Below, piece after piece: positions 10,600 to 22,853 of a stretch of DNA of 64,000 nucleotides; position 1 is the first letter of the stretch, and every line of letters starts with the position of its first letter. The DNA is taken from positions 2,232,001-2,296,000 of the forward strand of contig CM034548.1 of assembly GCA_020055645.1 (NCBI GenBank), in the 5' to 3' direction. This DNA is from Tomocerus qinae (lineage: Eukaryota > Arthropoda > Collembola > Entomobryomorpha > Tomoceridae). The notes under the pieces are model-generated. The model saw only the letters and a program-made list of their open reading frames with translations, had not been told where the DNA came from and made no database searches. A program made the translations under genes and the position numbers.

Positions 10600-13140
10600 G
10601 GATTGCTAATATTAAGAGCCCCTGTACCTTATATCCGAGTCACTTGTTCAATCTGTTACCAGTCATTGTGCAAACATATGGAGATTACGATACATTAAAG
10701 AGTTTATATCATTACAAAATCAGTTTATCAGGAGACTGTTAAAATTGCCTAAAATTGCTCCTCTGTGGTTTATTAACATATAGAGTTATGTGGTAATGCC
10801 AAGATGTGTTTAATAAAAAGTAGCCCCCAGCATGCGCGACTCGATTTCGAAAGTATTATTTAGTAATAATGTCTCCATGGGTCAAGCGAGCTGACAACGC
10901 GCTAAAATTCAAATTTACTCTGTCCTTTCGTTAACAGCGCACAGTCGCTGTATTTTTACATGTTGCAATAGTATTTTATTATGCAAAATACAATATTTGT
11001 CTTCTGATTTAATTAGATTAATAATTAATTAGAACCGTGCATTAAGACTTGATTATGTAAATAAATATAATCTGTAATATTAATGCAAATGTAAATAAAT
11101 ACTTTTACATAAGAACTACCCTCTATTATAATTGCAATCATAAACAAGTACATCGTTTTAAATATTGACTTTTCTATATTTATTTACGCTGTGAGTAGAA
11201 GCTGAGAGCAAACATAATACATTCAATTCGTTGTTCATTCACAAGAAAGCAATGTGCCGTAGGAAAGAAAAAATGACAGCAAACATCGTAATTGAGCGAA
11301 GAGAAAGTCTGAAAGTGAAGGGACCAAATTACTTGGGAGCTTGACTTTGTTTGCATCTTCCCTTTCCTGTTTCACGAACCATGGACATTACTTAGTAGAT
11401 GGAAAAAACAAAACAGCCGCAGCCTTCCCATTTCATCCATGCAGACGGTGCAACTATTTGGCCTTAAAGAATATAAAATAACTTAGTTGTTTGTCATTTC
11501 AAGGGAAAGAGCATATTTATCACATTAAGTATTCAGCAATTGCCCAAAAAGTTGTATATCAACTACCCTTTATTTATTTATTTATCTTTTGACACTTCTG
11601 TCCATCAATTTTGTGCCAAAATGTTTTACGTGACTTATTTTCTGAGATGGTTAACAAAAATTGGTAGCGAGGAAAACCAAACGTTAATTCTGAGGCTGCA
11701 TCACAGAGAATGAGCTAGGAGGCGATGACCATATTATAGCACAGTGTGTATGAAGGGATGGGACCATATGAAACTAAATATTATGTATGGCCATATTGTT
11801 CTCGATCGTACCCAATGTGCATGGAAGCAGTCTTCCCAATAGTAAGAGACCTGGGAAGGTTATGCTCCCAAGGTCCCACGTGACATCGACCATAGGCTAA
11901 TAGATATGTACATTTAGATACATGAATATCGCTATCATCAGACTCGACTACGTTCATAAAAGCCCATAATATTCCCGCCAGTATTCAGGACTTTTCATGC
12001 ACTAAGCGAGATAGTATGAAATGACACGGGTGAAAATTATCCTAATGGACATGGCCTAAATTAGGACAGAATGTTTCTATATAAGTCACAAGACCTTCGG
12101 GTCTAGGGTCGGGTGGTATATATTATATTAGATTGCATATTATAGTGCATTGTCCTGTATACCGTATAGTATCAGAGGTTTGTATTGTACACTAGTTTGT
12201 GGTAAAGTTTTGGATTTTGACTTTTGACTGTACATCAGTATTGTGTATATTTCTTGTTGCAATTTATAGAGAGGAGGGGAACTGGACGAGTAAACAATAC
12301 ATGGAGATCTAATCCCTAAGGACAGCAGCGGAAATAATACAAACGACGGACTTAAGAATCACAAGTCAATTCCTAACAAAGAATCCAACCCTTTCCAATC
12401 CATGTGATTCTTTTATGTTTCGGTGAATGGAACTGAATGATTGAGTGAGTGAGAAAAAGAAGAAGAGCTCTGGGCAGTTTCACAATAACAGTCTCAAGAT
12501 AAGAGGAACTGTCATACGCCAAAACAAATAGTAGTACAGTAGTACTACTTGGATGCCCACTGCCTCAAGTTCTTCTTCTGCAGCAGCACAACCACCTAAT
12601 ATGAATAAAAGAAATATCTCACCGGGAACAAATATTACGTAAAGATTGTAATAAGCACTGTGTTTAAATCATACGTTTTACTCAGCAAAATGCACAATAA
12701 GTGTACAACATTGCTACACCGTATCATTTACGTTTTGTTAGTAGATGGTGTCAATACCCGATCTAAATAACAGGCATTTATTTTCGATTGACAAGTACTA
12801 TTAATTCTAACAAATTGTACCTGTAATTAATATGCTAAGGTAAGCAAATCTGTTAACGGGTATTGAATGAAGGAACAATTATTTTCAACGTAGGTCTCTA
12901 AATACACATAAACATTTCCAATTTCTATTTATTTATTCGATTGTTCTTCATTGTCCATTGAACTTTGGAATCTGTAGATTTATTTTCTACGCAGCTCCAT
13001 AACGATGTCTATATCAACTCAGTGTCAAGTTTAAGGCATTCTCGAATGCACCAACTACTAAATTTACTGAATTACCTAAATTGATTGTATACTTCCATTG
13101 TCGGATGTAGGTGATCTTGCTGCAACCACTACATATAAAA
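10600..13140. other. mostly featureless AT-rich stretch
   Basis: No gene is recognised. Small structures seen: a hairpin with GACCTGGGA and TCCCAAGGTC arms near 11847-11875, and an AGACC-TTC-GGGTCT hairpin near 12092. On the minus strand, 12480-12595 shows an acceptor (TTATTCATATTAG) followed by an acidic run and a hydrophobic tail to a stop. That pattern could be the last exon of a membrane or GPI-anchored protein, but it has no further support. Confidence 0.4.
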
Positions 13141-13146
13141 ATGTAG

Positions 13147-13383
13147 AGGTGATTTGTTCTAATGACAAAGGTGAACTGTTCCTATGTCAGAGGTGATCTG
13201 TTCCAAAGAAAAAGTGACATAGGTTCTGAGCTTCGGTGCTAAGTACAACTTGTTTTCTCCCATGTAAAGGTTTACAATGGACATCTTTAATGTATACAAT
13301 ATCTGATATTAATTAAAATAAGTACAATTTTCAAAGGCAATAATATTAGAACAGTTCACCTTTGTCATTGGAACAAATCACCT
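13147..13383. repeat. 35-bp inverted repeat, probable short element
   Basis: The left arm at 13147-13181 (AGGTGATTTGTTCTAATGAC and on) recurs inverted at 13349-13383 with a single internal mismatch, 167 bp apart. A third, shorter copy of the AGGTGATCTGTTCC motif follows the left arm directly, and a related GACAAAGGTGAACTG block occurs alone near 4172. The outer limits and target duplication are not clear. It is likely a small foldback element or part of one. Confidence 0.55.
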
Positions 13384-13792
13384 TTTCCTTTTTGGACCAG
13401 TAACAGTTTCTCAGGCCAGTTCACTCTATACCCCAGTTGTCGGATTTCACGAGGCCTGCTGCGATGCATTATATCAACCTTCGTAGCCATAGGTGCAAAA
13501 AAATTAATGCTGATGTTATTAAAGGAGATTCCAGAGAACTCTAAGACTGTAAGAATTTTTACGACTTTTAGGCTTCTTTGGAAAATTTTTTAGGAATTAT
13601 AGGCTAATTATTATAGGGTGAGACCATTTTGAACTCTATTTCTGGAGGGCCGAATGAATGTGCATGTCTATTATAGATATTCACCCGAATTTTTGTCGAA
13701 ATTAAATTAATGGCCAAACGTTGACTTGCTGTGCAAATATTTTTAATTTTTGAGAGAAATTTTAAATGTAAAGAGTAAATGTAAGTGGTGCA

Positions 13793-13972
13793 TAAGCACG
13801 TATACAGAACTGAGTTTCAGGGGGGGGGGTTAACATTTTATATAGATATTTTCATTATATGTATTTGCATGTAGCGCGAAAAATTTTGGCATATTTTGAG
13901 AAAAAATCGTTTTTTCTTGGATTTCGGGCGGGGGGCTCCAGCCCATAAAGCCCCCCCCCCAATACGTCCTTG
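13793..13972 (-). mobile_element. non-autonomous hAT-like element, family 1, copy 1 (180 bp)
   Basis: It is bounded by 8-bp repeats GTGGTGCA (13785-13792) and GTGGCGCA (13973-13980), which differ at one base. The ends are TAAGCACGTATACAGAACTG and, read inward from the right, CAAGGACGTATTGG. The interior has poly-G/C runs next to the ends (GGGGGGGGGG; CCCCCCCCCC) and a TTTTTTCTTGGATTTCGGG block. The same blocks occur at 15689-15935 (opposite orientation) and 22325-22561 (same orientation). No coding capacity. Confidence 0.8.
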
Positions 13973-15688
13973 GTGGCGCATAATTCCCTATTATACAAAA
14001 AATAAGACCTCGTAAAAGACGATAAAATAAATTCTCTCCCTATTTCACTGTAGGGAGTTAGGCATGAAGGTGAAAGTATCGATGGTCAGGTATCTTAAAA
14101 TCCTAACACGGTTGTCAACTGAACTATTCTGCAGTACAAACCCAACTAAAGAAGGTTATGTCCTTATAAATGTCATTTATCAGATGACACTGGAAATTCT
14201 TTTTTAAAAGAAACAGACTTTTCTCTCGGGACTGTCTTGTTGGGGTGCAGCAAGTCAAACAGCAAATCAAATCGCCATTCGGGAAACCGTTATATAATAG
14301 AATGTTAGGGGACATGACAAAACAAAATGACATTTTCTTTTTGAACGGTTCTTCCAGAAAAGCAAAGATTCTGTGCTTGTCAAGAGAAAACTGATATTAC
14401 AATATTATATCCCTCGTCACTGTCATATTGCCATGTATTCGAGAGCTATGAAACTGACTATTGAAGGGCAGGGTTCCATCTTTCAGGAAAGTTTTAATAG
14501 GAAAAATAAGCAAGGCCCTTGTGCTTATAAAATGCGGAAGTTTGCTCAAATAATTCCAAAAGGGTAATATTTGTCATTACAAGCGAAATATTTCAGTTTT
14601 TAAGCATAACCCACTATCACCAGCAAATATCTTAAGCAAGCCTAAACCACTAACTTTGACATGTAAATAGCTTCAATTTAATCAGAGATGTATGAAAGTA
14701 GGACTGAAATCTAAAATGTGCACATTAATGTAAAAAATACTGATTTCTGGAAATAAACAAATAGAAAAACTAAGATTCGTAATGTTTGACCTCTGCAAAG
14801 CGGCAAAAGGTAGGTTGAAGTCAAATATCAAAACACAAGCTTCAGAAAACGGGAAAGCACATTTATTCCAGGACTTAGTGATACTGTTGTGCTTCTTGGT
14901 ACAGAAAAAGTCTTATCCAACGGTGCCAAGAAAAAGCAAGGATCCTAATTTATGGACTATAAGACGAATAGCACGTACACATGATACTCTGTAACAATCT
15001 CCATACAAAGTTGGCTGGGTAAAGAAAGGGTCTAGTAGGAAGAGCCATGCATGGAATCCCGGCTTATATTCAAGGACGACATATAGCCTAAGAATTAATG
15101 TACATCTTCGGAGTAGCGAATGATAAAAGACAAAGTCACCCAGGCAGTCTCTGCCTTTTACTCCTGCGGCCGCTAAGTTAATTTAGCTGAGGTCCCTGTG
15201 AATGATTGATCTCTTTGCAAAGCCACTAAATTCAATGTCATTCGCCATTCTGCACGGCCAACCAAATATACGATACGGGAAGAGGAACACGTAAAAGTAA
15301 AATTCTTCGGAAATTGTCCGATTGATGATATTTCATATTTCTCTTGTCTGAATTCTACACGCGCCTGACTGTTTCTCTGCACACACTACTTTCATTAGAT
15401 AGAACTACAATATAATGTATTTTGTACTTGCACACAGGGTAGATCATTCTTAACTAAATGAAATAAAGGTACAATCCCTCGGTAAACCACCCCGAACAAA
15501 CTACCGATTCATGATGACTTCCAAAACTTTTGCAAAATGTTGCAACTCTAAACACGTTGTCGTCCGGATGTTCTCAGTAGTAGTGGGGAGATGACAGGAT
15601 GAGCAGACTACATGGCGAAACTCTTTGTGAACAATCGGAGTAAAATTAAAATTATGTCATTAGTAGTAATAGTAATAATACTATTATC

Positions 15689-15935
15689 CAAGGACGTATT
15701 GAGGGATGGGTTTTACGGGCTAAAGCCCCCCCTGAAATCCAAGAAAAGGGGAATTTTTTTATCAAAATAGCAAAACATTTCGCGCTCCGCGCAATTATTT
15801 GCCTTTTTAGGCCTTTTTTGACTCATTGTCGTTAAAAATTTTTTAAATTTTTCGCGGTACGCGCGAATATATATCTTTAAAATATCTATTGGAAATCTTA
15901 GCCCCCTCCGAAACTCAGTTCTGTATACATGCTTG
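15689..15935 (+). mobile_element. non-autonomous hAT-like element, family 1, copy 2 (247 bp)
   Basis: It starts CAAGGACGTATTGAGGGATG and ends in the complement of CAAGCATGTATACAGAACTG, the reverse orientation of copies 1 and 3. The flanks CTATTATC and CTATTTCC match at six of eight positions, an aged 8-bp duplication. Inside are two CpG-rich near-palindromes, CGCGCTCCGCGC and CGCGGTACGCGCG, about 60 bp apart. No coding capacity. Confidence 0.75.
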
Positions 15936-15939
15936 CTAT

Positions 15940-18900
15940 TTCCCCTAAGACAACCGTCTACCCTTTAACCTGCTGATGTCACCTAAGATAATTCGACACA
16001 CAAGTTGGAGATTGGGCTGAAATTGAAACGTGGGATCGATTGATCGATGTGTGGGAAAGCTCGTCAATGGAGATGTCATAATCGTAAACGTCAACTAGGG
16101 ATGGGATAGGTACCATATTATAAGTATATAATACTATAACTGTCATTATAAGGATACTGTGGGTAAATTGCCTGCACTACGGATACCGTAAGTAAGTAAT
16201 AACTGTCACTAGAGATATGTACATATATACAGATATATGGCTGTCAATGGAGATGTGATGTAAGCAAAAACTGCCATGCCACTCGGTGTTATCACAAATA
16301 TCAATAACTGGTTGCAGTATAATTATTATGCTGTATAATATGGTATATTATATTATTATAATGGTATAATCCAATGCTGTACTGTACCAGCTTCCATTTT
16401 CGTGTCCACTTTTCTTAAGCCCCATTAGAACAGAGGTAAATGACGCTTTCTCTTTAATTGTCGCTTCTGGTTCTGGCCTATGCATAAATAAGTAACTTGT
16501 GTTTTAAAACTATACTATAGCTATGAGAAACCAATTTTATGATAATTAAGAAGGTGTGAAGACCTCGGTCGAGCATGATTCCAGGGAATCGGCTGAACGT
16601 ACATATTATTCTAAACTAATTTGCGTGCTGCATACAGGTATATATATATACATACAAACACATATACAAGCATACACATATATGCATACAGGTTTATACA
16701 GGTATATTGACACAGACTCAAAAACGAATAAACTCTCTCTCACTTTGAATCGCCATTGCTGTGGTGTATGAATAGTGAATGGAGCCAGCTAAGCATCTTT
16801 AATTTTTTTAAATTATAAAACTTTTTAGAGGGTAATTTACTGCTAAAGATAGACTGAATTTTTTTCAGGTATTATTCCTGTTTGATTAATAATTTAGGAG
16901 ATGATAGAAGTATTTCCTGCCAAAATTTCACAATGTTGACCAGTGCCAATTTTTAACAGTTTAAAGCGCTATGCTAAAAGGGGCATTCGGTCAAAATGAA
17001 ATTTAGTCTCCGACTATTTAGTATAATACGATATTCCATCCACACACAACTAAATAAAAATAGACAGATTTCACTAAAAAAAATTACGGTGGACGGGTGT
17101 TTTAACACGTGTGATCCGCGATTTTCTTTTTGGTGTAGTTCTTGTGTTGGCGTGTATGATTGAAGTTTCTACTTGTTTGCATTAAGACATATAAGTGTAG
17201 ATGACAGAAAACCATTTATAATGAAGAAGGCTAAAATTGAGTAGCTGAGTAGGCTTGTTTGTTGACTCTTAGTGGGTATGAAGAGTAGGTAGAATTCCTT
17301 GGAGAAATCTAACTAATTTAACTTATGATAAAGTAATTATAAAAGCTAATGACCTAATAAACAGTGTACTACTTATAACAAGATATGATGTTCAGCTTCA
17401 ATTTCAAAATGTAATACCTCCTACTTGTTCCGATTCCAGGGAAACAACTTTGCACCCTCACACATAGGCACCTGATCTAAAGGGCCCTTGACATACGCAG
17501 TAGACGTTTAAAAGACAAACTGCTTAACACAAAGCACAAATAAAGATAGTCCAATTTAAGAGGAACGACTAAAAGAACTTCTCATTTAGATAAACGAATT
17601 TTACAGGTGTCCATGCATATTCTCCGAAGAAGAATACGCTCACATAAACGGTTACTGCAAGTCGTGTGAAAAAGTATTTTTATGAATTCTACAATAGATT
17701 TCTAAGCTTTATAAGTTTCAAACAACAACTTGTCCTAGTTTTGATTCGAGAAAAGCTTTCACAATATTTGTAAATCTATAATCTCATTCCTTCTGAAATG
17801 TATGAAATGAAATGCCGTTGACGTAGTATAATAAGGTCAACTCCCACATGTCTGTAGGCATCCTACTATAGCGATACAAAATCCTCAATAGCTTTCATGG
17901 GATACATTTATCAATTGAGGAAATTGAGCCAAGTGGAGTATGCATTACACTCATTTCTAGAAATGGGAATAACATAGAATTATAGACTCAAGAGTAGGTT
18001 TTCTGAATGACTACCAAGGACACAAAGAGAGCTTTTAGTTTGTATACGAAATTCTTGCAAGCATTTTGCTTCCTCGAAAACATGCACGAGGCACCCACCC
18101 AGTACACCACGAACTCGACTCACTTCTCCTTTCTCTGCTTTCTCTCTGTTGTGCATGCACTCAGCTCCTCTTCACCGACTGAACTTCATTCCTTAAAATG
18201 GTGAGATGAGATGCGTGTTCTATCCCCAGGGAGAGCGTAGCCATATCGTCACAACTCTCCGTCCATGACAAGCCACATACGAATAGAAATGGCTTGCCAA
18301 AGGAGAACCAGGGGAGCAGAAACTAATTTGCTTTAAATCCTCCGACAGTAAAAATAGTTTATTTCACGGAGAATAAAACTGGCTAAGATTGAGAGGCGTT
18401 TTTTGTCTTACTAATGACAAAAGTTTCTTTCCTAAAATCCACAACTAGGAAATGACAAATCTAGTTAATACGATTTAACAAGATAATGCAAGATTGGCAA
18501 AACAGTTTGACTAGTCTGATTAGCAGGCATTTTACACTAACCACAAAAGATTGTTATAAACACATCTAGCCTGCATTCTTAAAGGCATTAAGGCAAGGGA
18601 GAACGGAGTGCGACAACATCCATTTTGAAGTGGACTTAATAATTCACATTTCCTCTGCCTTTCAGCGGGGATACCTATTTGGCATCTCAAAGAAAGAAAT
18701 GAAGTAGCAGAAATAGCTGCCTCTGTCTACGTAGTGCATGAAACATTCAATTGATGGAGTCCAGAATGAAATGTAATGGAAGTACGTATAATAGAAGTAA
18801 TAGATTGTACTTGAAGTTTACACGCAATATAACTGTTAGTTATGACTTGGGTGGGATTGGACAATGAGTTGGCTGTTCCATATTATGGTGGAAGGTGGAA

Positions 18901-20190
18901 AGGATATGGATGGATGGGAGCCAAATCGGAAACTTCAGATTGAGATGACAAGTAGAGACTTCACCTTCCCTTTCTACATTAGTCCAATTTGTAAGGAACA
19001 AATTGGATCCGCAGACCATTTTACTGTCTCATATCTCTACATAAATTCCTACTCAACCAACCGAGCTAAGCCACGACTTCATTCAAAAGTGTCGTTCCTG
19101 GCCAACTCTACTTGGGCACTCACCATTGGCTCCCTTAACCTACATTCTTTCGTTACTGCTACACTTTCCCGTTTCCTTATTCATGCAACCTTTTTCCAAC
19201 TAGTCAGCAACCCACCGTCTCCTCTACTCTTTGCTCTAAGCTACTTAATTTTTTTGCATCCATGAGCATTATTAAATACAACAAGGCCATCAGATATGTG
19301 CAAAATACGAACAAGTATTTGATTCCATCATTGAGGAAAGTGATAATTCACTCCTAATCAATATAGTAATTGTTCAAGCAAGCTAATTTTTCAAATTTCT
19401 AGAAAATTTAAATCTAGTCACTTAAATAAAGTTTTCAATTGTCATCAGCGTAATACGAATACAGCCATAATTTCTCATTGGTCAAACTTATCTCACAAAT
19501 CAGAATTTGTACTACTAATCGAACCTGACGGCCGAAAGTAACTATTTTTGAGTCAAAAAACAGTTGCCCACATCTTTCCTGAAATGTTTAAAATTGTCAC
19601 CTACAGTCTTCCGACATCAGCTTTTTCTTCATGTGCAATCGATAACATAAAAAACCTGATTCTCGAGAAAATTTGATAGCAATTTGTGAGATATTGAGGA
19701 TACTGCTAACGCAATGATTTTATTACTTCTCACTTTGTATCGTAAATATGAAACAATGAAGTTCCAGGAGGAAAATGTTTCGAAAATTATGTTTACCTGT
19801 TACCTCGCCAAATAAATAAAACATTTAGTTCGCTTCACAATTAATGAGATGCAATGTGACATTAATTGTCCTTTGTAGGTGGTATTTGTGATTTAAATGT
19901 TCGCGTTGGCCATCGATTAGTATTATGTCTGCTCAATTGACTCATTTCCTACTGTCCAAAGTAAATATACTGGACAATATATCACAAAATCACTTGCATT
20001 GTAACTGAAGCATTTGCATTATAAGGCAGTGCTCATGGCATGGGAACGTTATACATTAGCTTACGTATGCCTATATTGTGTCTATATGTAAATAGATAGA
20101 TATACAACCTGACAACACCCACCAACTGTGTGCCATTAAAGAATGCCTTTCATTTCTCATTATTTTGTGGGAATGATTTCAGAGAAAATT
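15940..20190. other. AT-rich stretch with simple repeats and no recognised gene
   Basis: Imperfect short repeats of a GTCAATGGAGATGT-type motif occur at 16060-16260. A TA/CA-rich microsatellite lies near 16635-16710. The segment 18060-18205 is richer in G+C and pyrimidines and ends AAAATG/GTGAGATG. That could be a first exon carrying a start codon just before a donor, but nothing downstream confirms it. The longest open frame of the window (18864-19265, plus strand) looks like chance. Confidence 0.4.
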
Positions 20191-20202
20191 GTATACTGGT
20201 AG

Positions 20203-20396
20203 TCAAATAATAGCAACTCGTTTTGGTAATGACATATAGCGTGTTAGATACTCATCTGGGCTGTGTAGGAATGGAACAAGTGATGTTGTGAAGTTGTAAT
20301 CTGTCTGTACGTCTAACAAGCCGCAGAAGCGCCGACACGGCATGTCGCATACATACGTTTTCGTACGTGATGAGATTTTTTTAATGCGATAAAGCG
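20203..20396 (-). CDS. second (last) exon of a candidate two-exon gene, unknown function
   Basis: On the minus strand an acceptor ATTTTGCTACCAG precedes 64 open codons ending in TGA. The product contains KTYVCDMPCRRFCGLLDVQ and then a segment without strong bias ending LPKRVAII. The acceptor is phase 1, which exactly fits the donor of the upstream exon at 20653, leaving a 256-nt intron. Codon choice is more even than in surrounding DNA. The three clustered cysteines could bind metal or form disulfides. The family is not recognised and no canonical AATAAA is seen close downstream. Confidence 0.33.
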
Positions 20397-20652
20397 CTGG
20401 TAGCAAAATTGCATGAACGTTTGACAGTGTCTAAAAATAATCAAGGGATGCGATAAGGCCACGTACTACTAGACAATCAGTTTTGGATTTAAATGCACAA
20501 GGCATGTGGTGAAAAAATCGAATGCTTCACCGAAAATGAGAAAAAGAATTAATTACAGTAGCAATCAAAAATTCAAAAGAACCAACAGCCTTGTGGCTAG
20601 AACCAATCTTGGCCATATCGCGATAATCTATCGACTACCGTAATTTACTTAC

Positions 20653-20761
20653 ATTGTGGTGACATCTTTTTATTCGAATGCTTCTTGCTCAGCATTTCTT
20701 CCCCATGTCTCTGTCGAGTGCAGATGATTTGGAGATAAGTAGTCGAGTGACGTCGAAACAT
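20653..20761 (-). CDS. first exon of the candidate two-exon gene, unknown function
   Basis: The frame starts at ATG (20761-20759), with an in-frame TAA five codons upstream, and runs 36 codons (MFRRHSTTYLQIICTRQRHG at the start, then a Lys-rich part) to a GTAAGT donor in phase 1. Joined to 20203-20396 it gives a basic protein of about 100 residues with no clear signal peptide or membrane segment. The evidence is a start codon, a consensus donor, matched phase and an open second exon. Chance remains possible because both exons are short. Confidence 0.32.
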
Positions 20762-22324
20762 ACCGCAAATTGCAATTTATTCTCCACAAACAAACAATAT
20801 TGCTCAAATTAAGTTTGGGACGCGCGTTTGTCTGGAAATAACTAAATAAGTAAGGCTCGGTGTGAACGAAGACGGTAATGGAAATATTGCTTTTTTAAAT
20901 TATCTGCAGGGCTCCGCCATATTCGTACGCATACATCGACAGCGTGTACTAATAATGTGGGAGGGAATATTATTATTGTCTCAACCGCAGAAACAGCACG
21001 TATTACCTTTTAGTCCCTTTTCGTTATACACAATATCGCTGTTTCTGACTTCAATTGATGTGCACAAACAGCAGAAGAGTTCATTCAGTGCGTCTCCAGG
21101 AGTTGGCTAAATCACATTTCTCTGGAAGAGAAAAATTTGAATTGAAAACTTCAGTGGAAGTAAATCTTTTGTGACTTTGCGTCCATCGACAAGATTCAAA
21201 GCGAGCGTCTGTCGCCCCTAGAACGTAGCTCATTTACTTAACTAGCCTATCAACGAAGGCCTATTGAAGTCAGGAAGGTACAATAGCAGCACAAGGCAGA
21301 ACTGGGAAATGAATAGGTATATTGGGATAATGAATATTGCTGAGAACGATACACTTTCAATTTCCAGAAAAGCAGATATCAAAGATGAGATAATTTAATT
21401 TTCAGAGTACCTTAATGCTGACAATAAGAATATCTGAGACTTGAATGGTTGACTATTTGGGACTCGAACTACCTTCACTTGCAATTTGCAACTAAATAAG
21501 TAACAACCGAAAATGTTGACTACACGCCTTTTCAGCCAGTGATGGGCACCCAGTGGAAATCGATCCCCACCAGTAGTACGTAGCAGGCTAAAGCGTACAC
21601 ATTTATGATTAGATTGTAGACGTTCCAATTTCCTCGACTTGCCTACACGTATAACATCAACCCGTAATACACACATTATAATACATCTCTAATGCATGTA
21701 TGTACGGCATTCACGAAATTCGTTTGACAACATAAAAACCCATGAGTAGTGGATAATTTAATTTTTGTTCAATTTTCAAGTCTGTACCTTAGGTTCTACA
21801 TAGGAAATATTATTTTTATATAGTTAGACCTTGCTGGCTGGAGTGTATAGTGCAGTAATCTAGGAAGAGACACGTTGTTGGCTACCTACTTCCGTACTCA
21901 CAGAGCAGGTACTCGCTTAGTAGCATTCATCCTACATTCAGCTGTCGCAACATTATTATTGAGTTTATTAGGTATACCGTTGTAGTAAAATACGTTGTTT
22001 GTTGATGTCCTAACAATTGCATTACTTGCAGAGCAATTTTACAGTTGACATGTTCCCGTATCTAGCTTTTGTAATACGGATCCTACTTTTATATGTTCTA
22101 TGGCTTCAAAATGTTTTCAATTCCTGGAATTGGATGTCGATGCGAAAATGTCCCTGTACTCTGTTCCACTATACGAACAGAAACACTCACATTTGGCACA
22201 GGCTTTTTGATACAGAAAAATCCATAATTGAATTAATGAATCAATTCTGCAATAATGATAGTTCTAGTTTGACTCAATGAGGATAATTTATAGCATGAAT
22301 ATTATATGTATATATGGTTGACAG

Positions 22325-22561
22325 CAAGCACTTATACAGAACTGAGTTTCGAGTGCGGGGCTAACATTTCAAATAGATATTTTAATTATTTACAAAATCA
22401 AAATGACGCTAATTTATTTAATTAGCGTCATTTTGGCATTTTTTGACGAAAATGAGTAGAAAATGGCCTAAAATTTTTTGCTGTTTTTAAAAGAATTCCT
22501 CTTTCTTGGATTTCGGGGGGGGGTCTTCAGTTCGTGAAGTCCCCTCCTCAATACGTCCTTG
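22325..22561 (-). mobile_element. non-autonomous hAT-like element, family 1, copy 3 (237 bp)
   Basis: The ends are CAAGCACTTATACAGAACTG and, inward from the right, CAAGGACGTATTGAGG. The flanks GTTGACAG and GTAGACAG differ at one of eight bases. It carries a perfect hairpin not seen in the other two copies, with 14-bp arms AAAATGACGCTAAT at 22400-22413 and its complement at 22421-22434. It has the same orientation as copy 1. Confidence 0.78.
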
Positions 22562-22576
22562 GTAGACAGGGAGGGG

Positions 22577-22853
22577 TAATTACATGATAATTACTAAAGC
22601 CAGAGAGATAATGCTAGCATCATCGACTAAAACTAGCTTAATTAGCTTAGCTTTGAAATCTTATTAAGATCGGATGTCCCATTCAAAAGATATCACATAA
22701 ATTCACTTTTACGAGTTTCCCTTTTATTGCAATATCTTTTGATTAGAAAGTCCGATCTTAATAATATTTCAAACCTAGGCTAATTAAACTAGTTTTAATC
22801 GATGGTGTTAGTATAATCTCTCTATTACCATTCAGTAGTTATCATATAATTAT
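22577..22853. mobile_element. foldback (long inverted-repeat) element, ~277 bp
   Basis: Two arms of about 115 bp (22577-22692 and 22730-22853) are inverted copies at roughly four-fifths identity by eye. Matching blocks include ATTAAGATCGGA, AACTAG-TTAATTAG and CATCGA, with only a short spacer between arms. There is no coding capacity. It lies 16 bp from the hAT-like copy 3. The exact ends and target duplication are uncertain. Confidence 0.7.

Noticed and set aside
18864-19265. Longest open frame of the window, plus strand, 133 codons
   Set aside because: At this base composition roughly one frame of 120-130 codons is expected by chance in 64 kb. The product has no recognisable domain, and no splice or start context supports it.
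21395-21676. tRNA-like or SINE sequence on the minus strand (GTAGTTCGAGTCCC, GGGATCGATTTCC)
   Set aside because: Two B-box-like strings are present, but no A-box lies at a workable distance and no cloverleaf forms.
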